Both the position numbers and the translations under genes were made by a program. 34,805 bases of DNA, from assembly GCA_002909145.1 (NCBI GenBank), contig PNQY01000033.1, positions 1 through 34,805 on the forward strand. Direction: 5' to 3'. Shown here one piece after another: positions 9,376 through 14,976 of the stretch; the first letter of the stretch is position 1; the number at the start of each line of letters is the position of its first letter. A model generated the notes under the pieces. It saw nothing but the letters and a program-made list of their open reading frames with translations, was not told the DNA's origin and searched no databases. This DNA is from Candidatus Thioglobus perditus (GTDB lineage Bacteria; Pseudomonadota; Gammaproteobacteria; PS1; Pseudothioglobaceae).

Positions 9376-10627
9376 ATCCAATACCAAAACAATTGCTAAA
9401 GTCTTAGGTATAAAAGATGACGATATTAAATCTGTAGACTTTAAAAACATCTGTACTGATACTCGAAAGCGTATGGATGGTGCTATATTTTTGGCACTTA
9501 TTGGTGACAACTTTGATGCTCATAACTACATAGACAAGGCCAAAGAGATGGGGGCAATAGCTGTTATTGTCAGTAAAGAGGTTAAATCTAGCCTGCCAGT
9601 GCTTTTGGTTAATGACACACAACTAGCTTTAAGCAAGATTGCCAACTGGCATCTTAACAATATCAAACCAATAGCAATAGCCATAACTGGCAGTAATGGT
9701 AAAACTACCACTAAAAATATGCTTGCAAATATTCTTAAACTACAAGCACCAACTCTAGCAACAAAAGGCAACCTTAATAATCACCTCGGTGTGCCTATGA
9801 CCCTGCTAGAACTAGAAGAACAGCACCAATACGCAGTTATAGAAATGGGAGCAAATCATTTGGGTGAAATCTCCAAACTGCGTGAACTTGTGCAGCCAGA
9901 TATAGCCATAGTTACCAATACAGGTGATGCACATATTGGCGAGTTTGGTGGTTTTGATAACCTAGTAACAGCAAAAGGAGAAATTTACTCTAAAGACAGT
10001 CAAAATATTGTCAATACTAAAACTAGTTTTACTGGAGATGTAAGTTTTGGCAATGGCGGTGATATATTTGCCAGCAACATCAAGAATAATAATTTCGAAT
10101 TAAATATCAATGATGAAAAAATTGATATAACCTTAAATCTAATTGGTGAGCACAACATTGAAAACGCCCTAGCAGCAAGCGCTTGTGCATATAGCTTGGG
10201 CATCGATCTAGGGCTAATTAAGCAAGGCCTAGAAAACACTCAAGCCGAAACTGGCAGACTCAATATAATTAAACACAATAAGCTGACAATTATTGATGAC
10301 AGCTATAATTCCAACCCACACTCAGTAAAGTCAGCAATTAGGGCCTTGCAAGGTTTTGAAGGAGAAAAAATAATAGTACTTGGAACTATGGCAGAATTAG
10401 GCGCTGATAGTGAAACACTTCATAATGAAGTTGGCAAATTAGCTAAAGATTCAGCCACTGAATTTTATAGCTATGGAGCTATGGCAGAAAGCTACAATGG
10501 GACTCATTTTGATTACAAACAACAACTAGCAGACCACATTCTAACAAAGCACCATAGCTCTACTGTGCTTATAAAAGGCTCTAGAGTAACCAAACTAGAC
10601 GAGCTTGTTACTCTTTTGCAAAAATAA
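9368..10627 (+). CDS. murF: UDP-MurNAc-tripeptide:D-alanyl-D-alanine ligase
   Basis: 419-residue Mur ligase that adds D-Ala-D-Ala to make the complete UDP-MurNAc-pentapeptide. The ATP-binding AITGSNGKTTTK motif is near residue 105, followed by NLNNHLGVPMTLLEL, EMGANHLGEI and DDSYNSNPHS, all typical of MurF. I place the start at the ATG at 9368, which overlaps the end of murE by 8 nt (ATGCTTAA); an in-frame TTG at 9353 would add five residues but is less likely. Translation is probably coupled to murE. In most relatives mraY follows murF in the dcw cluster; here a tRNA and pgsA follow instead. Confidence 0.95.
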   Translation: MLKSNTKTIAKVLGIKDDDIKSVDFKNICTDTRKRMDGAIFLALIGDNFDAHNYIDKAKEMGAIAVIVSKEVKSSLPVLLVNDTQLALSKIANWHLNNIKPIAIAITGSNGKTTTKNMLANILKLQAPTLATKGNLNNHLGVPMTLLELEEQHQYAVIEMGANHLGEISKLRELVQPDIAIVTNTGDAHIGEFGGFDNLVTAKGEIYSKDSQNIVNTKTSFTGDVSFGNGGDIFASNIKNNNFELNINDEKIDITLNLIGEHNIENALAASACAYSLGIDLGLIKQGLENTQAETGRLNIIKHNKLTIIDDSYNSNPHSVKSAIRALQGFEGEKIIVLGTMAELGADSETLHNEVGKLAKDSATEFYSYGAMAESYNGTHFDYKQQLADHILTKHHSSTVLIKGSRVTKLDELVTLLQK

Positions 10628-10639
10628 AGCTCTTTAAGC

Positions 10640-10668
10640 TTGACCTTTTAATCAAACCTAGCGATAAT
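10640..10668 (+). promoter_or_regulatory. Promoter of tRNA-Arg
   Basis: A -35 TTGACC (10640-10645) and a -10 GATAAT (10663-10668) are separated by 17 nt, each one mismatch from consensus. Predicted start is near 10675, a few bases before the mature tRNA 5' end at 10681. A small inverted repeat (AAGCT/AGCTT) after the murF stop lies just upstream and might weakly attenuate readthrough. Confidence 0.7.
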
Positions 10669-10680
10669 TACGCGCTTAAC

Positions 10681-10757
10681 GCGCTCGTAGCTCAACTGGA
10701 TAGAGTACTCGGCTACGAACCGAGCGGTTGCAGGTTCGACTCCTGCCGAGCGCGCCA
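10681..10757 (+). tRNA. tRNA-Arg (anticodon ACG)
   Basis: 77-nt cloverleaf. The 7-bp acceptor stem is GCGCTCG/CGAGCGC with a G discriminator and encoded CCA. The anticodon stem is CTCGG/CCGAG around the loop CTACGAA, giving anticodon ACG. The T arm is GCAGG-TTCGACT-CCTGC. The A34 should be deaminated to inosine by TadA, as in other bacterial tRNA-Arg(ACG), to read CGU, CGC and CGA. It has its own strong promoter and lies between murF and pgsA. Confidence 0.97.
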
Positions 10758-10791
10758 CACTTATATTGATGTTCATCAGTTTAAAATCAGT

Positions 10792-10797
10792 TAGAAT
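10792..10797 (+). promoter_or_regulatory. Candidate -10 element of pgsA (leaderless start)
   Basis: TAGAAT is followed by 7 nt (ACTCACC) and then the proposed pgsA ATG at 10805. The arrangement and even the sequence resemble the murE start (TATAATACTCCT then ATG). A possible -35, TTGATG (10766-10771), is 20 nt away, longer than ideal. Readthrough from the tRNA-Arg promoter is an alternative. Confidence 0.35.
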
Positions 10798-10804
10798 ACT
10801 CACC

Positions 10805-11416
10805 ATGATGACACTACCCAACATAATTACCCTTTCCAGGGTCCTCTTAATCCCTTTATTTGTTATGTTGTATTACTTGCAGCCTGCTTATAGCCCAAAT
10901 GGATTTATTAACATTCAAGCACCTGAGAATATCTTTACACAAATTAATTTTTGGGTAACTGGCGTATACGCATTTATTAGTATTACCGACTACTTGGATG
11001 GCTATCTTGCTCGAAAGCTTAATATGACCTCGCAATTAGGCGCCTTTCTAGATCCAGTTGCAGACAAGCTAATGGTCTCAACAGCATTAATATTGTTGGT
11101 AGATTTCTACCCGAGCGATACGCATTGGTATATTAGTATCTGCGCACTAATTATTATTTCTCGTGAAATTTTGGTGTCAGCATTAAGAGAATGGATGGGT
11201 ACAATTGGTCAAAGATCTAACGTCAATGTATCTTTTATTGGTAAAGTTAAAACCTTTGTGCAAATTTTTGCTATTTTATTCTTACTATACCAACAACCTT
11301 TCTTTGGTCTTCCAAGTTTTGAAATTGGTGTTGCATTGCTACTTGCAGCAACCTTTTTAACATTGTGGTCAGGTTTTATCTATTTAAGAGAAGGGGTTAA
11401 AACTTTTGATAATTAA
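10805..11416 (+). CDS. pgsA: CDP-diacylglycerol-glycerol-3-phosphate 3-phosphatidyltransferase
   Basis: About 203-residue integral membrane enzyme that makes phosphatidylglycerol phosphate, committing CDP-diacylglycerol to phosphatidylglycerol and cardiolipin. The CDP-alcohol phosphatidyltransferase motif DG(X)2AR(X)8G(X)3D(X)3D is clear in DGYLARKLNMTSQLGAFLDP and the following VADK. The start TLPNIITLSRVLLIPLFVM is typical of PgsA, which is why I choose ATG 10805 (or 10808) over an in-frame TTG at 10766 that would add 13 unrelated residues. Several hydrophobic helices span the rest. It lies between tRNA-Arg and tRNA-Gly, and is not in the usual uvrC-pgsA pair. Confidence 0.93.
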   Translation: MMTLPNIITLSRVLLIPLFVMLYYLQPAYSPNGFINIQAPENIFTQINFWVTGVYAFISITDYLDGYLARKLNMTSQLGAFLDPVADKLMVSTALILLVDFYPSDTHWYISICALIIISREILVSALREWMGTIGQRSNVNVSFIGKVKTFVQIFAILFLLYQQPFFGLPSFEIGVALLLAATFLTLWSGFIYLREGVKTFDN

Positions 11417-11429
11417 TCCCATTTCTGAC

Positions 11430-11457
11430 TTGACTATTACTAAAAAAACACTATAAT
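11430..11457 (+). promoter_or_regulatory. Promoter of tRNA-Gly
   Basis: A -35 TTGACT (11430-11435) and a perfect -10 TATAAT (11452-11457) are 16 nt apart. The predicted start near 11464 is about 8 nt before the mature tRNA-Gly 5' end. The promoter begins 14 nt after the pgsA stop codon. Confidence 0.8.
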
Positions 11458-11471
11458 TTCAACCTTCTATC

Positions 11472-11547
11472 GCGGGAATAGCTCAGCTGGTAGAGCATCA
11501 CGTTGCCAACGTGAATGTCGCGAGTTCGAATCTCGTTTCCCGCTCCA
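11472..11547 (+). tRNA. tRNA-Gly (anticodon GCC)
   Basis: 76-nt cloverleaf. The acceptor stem is GCGGGAA/TTCCCGC, with a T discriminator and encoded CCA. The anticodon stem TCACG/CGTGA encloses the loop TTGCCAA, giving anticodon GCC, which reads GGC and GGU. The T arm has the usual GTTCGAATC core. A consensus promoter lies just upstream and a terminator hairpin just downstream. Confidence 0.97.
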
Positions 11548-11553
11548 GATTTA

Positions 11554-11582
11554 GAGGCCTGTTTTATCAGGTCTTTTTTTTA
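11554..11582 (+). terminator. Rho-independent terminator between tRNA-Gly and tRNA-Cys
   Basis: AGGCCTG (11555-11561) pairs with CAGGTCT (11568-11574), with one G·U pair, around a 6-nt loop. It is followed by a run of Ts through 11581. It starts 7 nt after the CCA end of tRNA-Gly, so most transcripts from the tRNA-Gly promoter should stop before tRNA-Cys. Confidence 0.8.
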
Positions 11583-11604
11583 CAATACGCTTTGCAAATT
11601 TATT

Positions 11605-11678
11605 GGCCGGATAGCAAAGCGGTTATGCAGGGGCCTGCAAAGCCTTATAGACCAGTTCGACTCTGGTTCCGGCCTCCA
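11605..11678 (+). tRNA. tRNA-Cys (anticodon GCA)
   Basis: 74-nt cloverleaf closely resembling E. coli tRNA-Cys in the D arm (GCAAAGCGGTTATGC). The acceptor is GGCCGGA/TTCCGGCC with encoded CCA. The anticodon loop CTGCAAA gives GCA, which reads UGC and UGU. The anticodon stem GGGGC/GCCTT has two G·U pairs at its outer end, slightly weaker than usual. No strong promoter lies in front; a TACAAT (11581-11586) at the end of the preceding T-run could serve as a -10, otherwise readthrough of the terminator is needed. Confidence 0.95.
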
Positions 11679-11691
11679 TATTCAAAGCCCA

Positions 11692-11720
11692 TTTTTACAT
11701 CTAGCAAATAGATGTAATTT
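11692..11720. terminator. Bidirectional terminator-like hairpin between tRNA-Cys and tlpA-like gene
   Basis: A perfect 8-bp inverted repeat, TACATCTA (11696-11703) and TAGATGTA (11709-11716), encloses a 5-nt loop. It is flanked by a T-run on the plus-strand exit side (AATTTTC) and by TAAAAAT on the minus-strand exit side. It lies between convergent units, tRNA-Cys (plus) and the TlpA-like gene (minus, stop at 11744). The stem is AT-rich and therefore weaker than a classical terminator. Confidence 0.5.
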
Positions 11721-11743
11721 TCAGGCTTTTGTACGCCTGCGCT

Positions 11744-12277
11744 TTAATTTGCCAATTTAACAATCTTCTCAACAATGTCCGGGTGGTTAAACTCTCTGCC
11801 ACCAACTGCCTTATAAGCAACACGGCCTTTTGGGTCAACAACATAAGTAGTAGGTAAGCCCATTACCTTCCATTTACTCATAATACTAGAGTCAGTATCA
11901 AACAACATAGTAAACTCAGGAGTAGGGTCTAGATCATTGATAAATGAAAATACAGTATCAATATCTTCACCAACATTTACCGTCACAATAGATATGTTTT
12001 TACCTTGTGTTAATAAACGCAACTTCTCTAAAGATGGCATTTCACGTCGACATGGCGGACACCAAGTTGCCCAAAAATTAACAACCACAGCTCTACCTTT
12101 TAATGACTTAATGTCAAAATACTCTTCATCTATATCTGTTAGCTTTAACTCTGGAGCCACTTGAGCTGGGACAAGTTGTTTAAAGCCATGAGTTAAGGGT
12201 GGCTGATCTAGAGCGTAAGTATTTATAGAGATCGACAATACAGCCACAATTAAAAAATTTAACTTATTTAGATACAT
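11744..12277 (-). CDS. TlpA/SoxW-like periplasmic thioredoxin
   Basis: 177-residue exported thiol-disulfide protein. The N-terminus is a hydrophobic signal or anchor (about residues 6-24). The AhpC/TSA-Redoxin-type fold has the active site NFWATWCPPCRREMP near residues 67-81 and the cis-proline motif LPTTYVVDP near residue 140. TlpA/ResA-family proteins reduce disulfides in periplasmic partners such as apocytochromes, copper centres, or SoxY-type proteins. Its start overlaps the end of the preceding 184-aa secreted protein by 10 nt, so the two are probably translationally coupled and may work together. The specific partner cannot be determined from sequence. Confidence 0.88.
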   Translation of the reverse strand: MYLNKLNFLIVAVLSISINTYALDQPPLTHGFKQLVPAQVAPELKLTDIDEEYFDIKSLKGRAVVVNFWATWCPPCRREMPSLEKLRLLTQGKNISIVTVNVGEDIDTVFSFINDLDPTPEFTMLFDTDSSIMSKWKVMGLPTTYVVDPKGRVAYKAVGGREFNHPDIVEKIVKLAN

Positions 12278-12822
12278 TTAACTCCATGCATTGTAAGAGA
12301 ATAAGGTTTAGATTCTATATCCCAACGGATAGTGATATCAAATTCGGCTTTAGGGGTTAACCCTACAGATAGCATTCCTCGATTCCAATCACCTCCACTT
12401 TCATACTCTTGCTCCTCTGGAATCTGTGCAAGACGAAAGGCAATTAAAGCTGATGGTTTGACATTTTTTTGTTTTAACTGCTGCAACCAGCTACTATTTT
12501 TTCTTATTGGATTTACCTGATCGCCACTAACAATATCCCAGTTGCTACGCAAGAAATGTATGCGTCCTGGAGCGTTATCATTACGCAATATTGCAGTGTA
12601 CACACAGGTTTGCACATATGGCTGTATTTGTTCTAAACTAAAGCCACGCCCATAATAAAATGCATCTAGATTTTCTAATGATAACTGCTGCAGAGAAAAT
12701 GTAACACCATGCTCAGTTTGCTTCCAGATTTCCGGCTTGAGCTCTGGGGAATGCACACTAGCCAGACTATTATAAAAATAAAAACCAACAATAATAAATG
12801 TGAATAGCTTGATTACTTTCAT
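12268..12822 (-). CDS. Secreted protein of unknown function
   Basis: 184 residues that I do not recognise. A hydrophobic signal peptide (about residues 4-22, ending SLAS) is followed by a soluble domain. Two Cys residues are visible in the mature part, one in QTCVYTAIL near residue 92 and one at the penultimate position (VKCI), which could form a disulfide. Notable segments are FYYGRGFSLEQIQPYV, FLRSNWDIVSGD and ESGGDWNRGMLSVGL. The 3' end overlaps the TlpA-like thioredoxin gene by 10 nt, so a redox-linked partnership is plausible but unproven. A GATAAT lies 7 nt before the ATG with no Shine-Dalgarno. The gene follows argG after 75 nt. Confidence 0.8.
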   Translation of the reverse strand: MKVIKLFTFIIVGFYFYNSLASVHSPELKPEIWKQTEHGVTFSLQQLSLENLDAFYYGRGFSLEQIQPYVQTCVYTAILRNDNAPGRIHFLRSNWDIVSGDQVNPIRKNSSWLQQLKQKNVKPSALIAFRLAQIPEEQEYESGGDWNRGMLSVGLTPKAEFDITIRWDIESKPYSLTMHGVKCI

Positions 12823-12829
12823 AAATTTG

Positions 12830-12835
12830 ATTATC
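12830..12835 (-). promoter_or_regulatory. Candidate -10 element for the 184-aa secreted protein
   Basis: On the minus strand GATAAT is followed by 7 nt (CAAATTT) and then the ATG at 12822, another possible leaderless start. No convincing -35 is seen at 16-18 nt spacing, so readthrough from argG remains an alternative. Confidence 0.3.
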
Positions 12836-12897
12836 TTACAAAATAACCACGTTAACTACAAATAAAAATATCATAAATTTTACAAACAGCTTATTTT

Positions 12898-14094
12898 TTA
12901 CTTTAAAGCCTTAAGGCGTAAGCGTAATGCATTAAGTTTAATAAAACCAGCTGCATCTTTTTGATCATAAGCACCTTCATCATCTTCAAAGGTTGCAATT
13001 TTTTCACTAAAGAGGGAGTCGTCTGATTTACGCCCAACAACAGTAATTCCACCTTTATAAAGTTTAAGACGAACAGTGCCATTTACTGTTTCTTGTGTTT
13101 GGTCGATTGCCGCTTGAAGCATTTCACGCTCTGGAGCAAACCAAAAACCGTTATAAACCATCTCAGCATACTTTGGCATTATCTCATCTTTTAAATGTGC
13201 TGCATTACGATCAAGTGTTAAGCTTTCCATTGCACGGTGTGCCTTAAGCATTACTGTACCAGCTGGAGTTTCATAACAACCACGTGACTTCATACCCACA
13301 AAACGATTCTCAACAATATCATCTCGACCAATTCCATGTGCTCCAGCACACTTGTTTAAATATTCCATTACAGTTGCTGGTGACATTTTTTCACCATTAA
13401 TAGCAACGATATCGCCTTTCTCATAACCAAGTTCAATATACTCGGCTTTGTCTGGTGCATTTTCTGGAGACACTGTCCAGCGCCACATATCATCTTCTGG
13501 CTCTGCCCAAGGGTCTTCTAAAATATCACCTTCATAAGAAATATGTAGTAAATTAGCATCCATAGAATATGGTGATTTTTTGTTTTGTTTTTGATAATCA
13601 ATTTCAATGCCGTGACTCTCAGCAAAGTTCATTAATGATTCACGAGAAGATAATTCCCACTCACGCCAAGGAGCGATCACTTTAATATCAGCGTCTAGTG
13701 CATAAGCATTCAATTCAAAACGCACTTGGTCATTACCCTTGCCGGTTGCACCATGTGAAATAGCATCCGCACCAACTTCATTGGCAATCTCAACCAAACG
13801 CTTAGAAATAAGCGGACGAGCAATAGAAGTTCCTAAAAGATATTCACCTTCATAAATAGCATTCGCTCTAAACATTGGGAAAACAAAATCACGCGCAAAC
13901 TCTTCTCGCAGATCTTCAATAAAAATCTCATTCACACCTGCTGCTTTTGCTTTAGCGCGTGCTGGCTCTACCTCTTCACCTTGACCAATATCAGCCGTAA
14001 ATGTTACTACCTCACATTCGTATGTGTCTTGTAACCATTTAACAATAATGCTTGTATCTAAACCACCTGAATAGGCAAGTACTACTTTATTCAT
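12898..14094 (-). CDS. argG: Argininosuccinate synthase
   Basis: 398-residue enzyme that condenses citrulline and aspartate with ATP, the penultimate step of arginine biosynthesis. The N-type ATP pyrophosphatase P-loop AYSGGLDTS is at residues 7-15. Other family segments are [29 protein letters not shown] and the citrulline/aspartate-binding region around residue 115-125. Length matches the type I bacterial enzyme (about 400 aa). It lies 17 nt downstream of the DUF2914 gene and so is probably cotranscribed with the Sel1/YcgN/DUF2914 group. No other arginine gene is nearby and no ARG-box was recognised upstream. It ends 75 nt before the unknown secreted protein. Confidence 0.97.
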   Translation of the reverse strand: MNKVVLAYSGGLDTSIIVKWLQDTYECEVVTFTADIGQGEEVEPARAKAKAAGVNEIFIEDLREEFARDFVFPMFRANAIYEGEYLLGTSIARPLISKRLVEIANEVGADAISHGATGKGNDQVRFELNAYALDADIKVIAPWREWELSSRESLMNFAESHGIEIDYQKQNKKSPYSMDANLLHISYEGDILEDPWAEPEDDMWRWTVSPENAPDKAEYIELGYEKGDIVAINGEKMSPATVMEYLNKCAGAHGIGRDDIVENRFVGMKSRGCYETPAGTVMLKAHRAMESLTLDRNAAHLKDEIMPKYAEMVYNGFWFAPEREMLQAAIDQTQETVNGTVRLKLYKGGITVVGRKSDDSLFSEKIATFEDDEGAYDQKDAAGFIKLNALRLRLKALK

Positions 14095-14111
14095 TTTTCT
14101 TCTCTTACACC

Positions 14112-14507
14112 CTAAAGGGTTTTGTTATTTCCAAATATAAATGTTTTGGTTAACAGAATATCATTGTTTTGGTTAACCACCTCAACACGCCACTGCCCTG
14201 TCCATGTATGCCACAAATTTTTACTAGACCACACACGCCAACGTTTACCCTTAATATCAAAACTAATTTCAGCCTTAACTTTATCTTTATAAATCCAGCG
14301 ATGAGTTATCTTATCGCCAGTTAAATTACGGATATTGGTAAAGAAGTAGATTTTACCTAAAGAATCATCAGCTTCTGTAATTATCTCAACAGGCGTTCTA
14401 TTTTCAACAGACTTAGCAAATACAGCACTGGATATGTTTTTATGTGGCCAATCTGCCAGTGCAGAGTTTGTTAATAATAGTACAAATATTGCTATATATT
14501 TTTTCAT
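14112..14507 (-). CDS. Exported DUF2914-family protein
   Basis: 131 residues with a signal peptide ([18 protein letters not shown]) and a mature domain of about 110 residues matching DUF2914. The family pattern is recognisable: [21 protein letters not shown], then a basic [13 protein letters not shown] and GQWRVEVVN near the end. The function of DUF2914 is unknown; the domain looks like a small beta-rich periplasmic module. I start it at the ATG at 14507 because this sits exactly on a TAATG junction with ycgN and begins the signal peptide; a TTG at 14519 would add four residues. It is translationally coupled to ycgN and 17 nt upstream of argG. Confidence 0.8.
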   Translation of the reverse strand: MKKYIAIFVLLLTNSALADWPHKNISSAVFAKSVENRTPVEIITEADDSLGKIYFFTNIRNLTGDKITHRWIYKDKVKAEISFDIKGKRWRVWSSKNLWHTWTGQWRVEVVNQNNDILLTKTFIFGNNKTL

Positions 14508-14971
14508 TATTTCACCCAATCAATTATATGAAGTTCAATTTCATTATCATCAATTTCATTATCGGAAAAAGTTCTGCCACGCACCGAAATGCCAGCCAAA
14601 TGAACCGATTCCGGATCTTTACTAATAAGTGGATGCCAATCAAATAAAGGTTTATCTTCATGAAGCAAGCGATATGCGCAAGTATCCGGCAACCAATTAA
14701 ACTTATCGCCCCAATTGGGATAAATAGTTAAACAGTCTGGCACATATTTTTGACGATTTTCATAATGTGGACAACTGCAAGTTTGCTCGTCCATATAATG
14801 ACAAACCACATCAGTAAAATAAACATCTAGTGTATCCTCATCTTCCAATTTGTGCAAGCAACAACAACCACAACTATCGCAAAGCAACTCCCACTGATCA
14901 CGAGTCATTTCATCAAGAGACATAGTTTCCCAAAATCTCATATCTTCTGCTTTAGTTTTAGTTTTAGTCAT
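14507..14971 (-). CDS. YcgN/UPF0260 cysteine-cluster protein
   Basis: About 154-residue cytoplasmic protein of the YcgN (UPF0260) family. It contains the characteristic cysteine cluster LCDSCGCCCLHKLED near residues 28-42, and further cysteines in DVVCHY, TCSCPHY, PDCL and DTCAYR. The number and spacing of cysteines suggest binding of a metal or Fe-S cluster, as proposed for the wider CxxCxxCC family, but no biochemical role is established. The start is either ATG 14971 or GTG 14977; the GTG would overlap the sel1 stop as TAGTG and the ATG follows it by 5 nt. It ends in TAATG with the DUF2914 gene, so this trio is tightly coupled. Confidence 0.88.
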   Translation of the reverse strand: MTKTKTKAEDMRFWETMSLDEMTRDQWELLCDSCGCCCLHKLEDEDTLDVYFTDVVCHYMDEQTCSCPHYENRQKYVPDCLTIYPNWGDKFNWLPDTCAYRLLHEDKPLFDWHPLISKDPESVHLAGISVRGRTFSDNEIDDNEIELHIIDWVK

Positions 14972-14976
14972 TAACA

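Noticed and set aside
10766-10804. TTG start adding 13 residues to PgsA
   Set aside because: PgsA proteins begin close to TLPNIITLSR; the added residues are not family-like and would need a TTG start without a Shine-Dalgarno.
11511-11760. Two short plus-strand open frames over the tRNA-Gly/tRNA-Cys region
   Set aside because: They run through two tRNA genes and a terminator, and their translations are simply read-outs of tRNA sequence.
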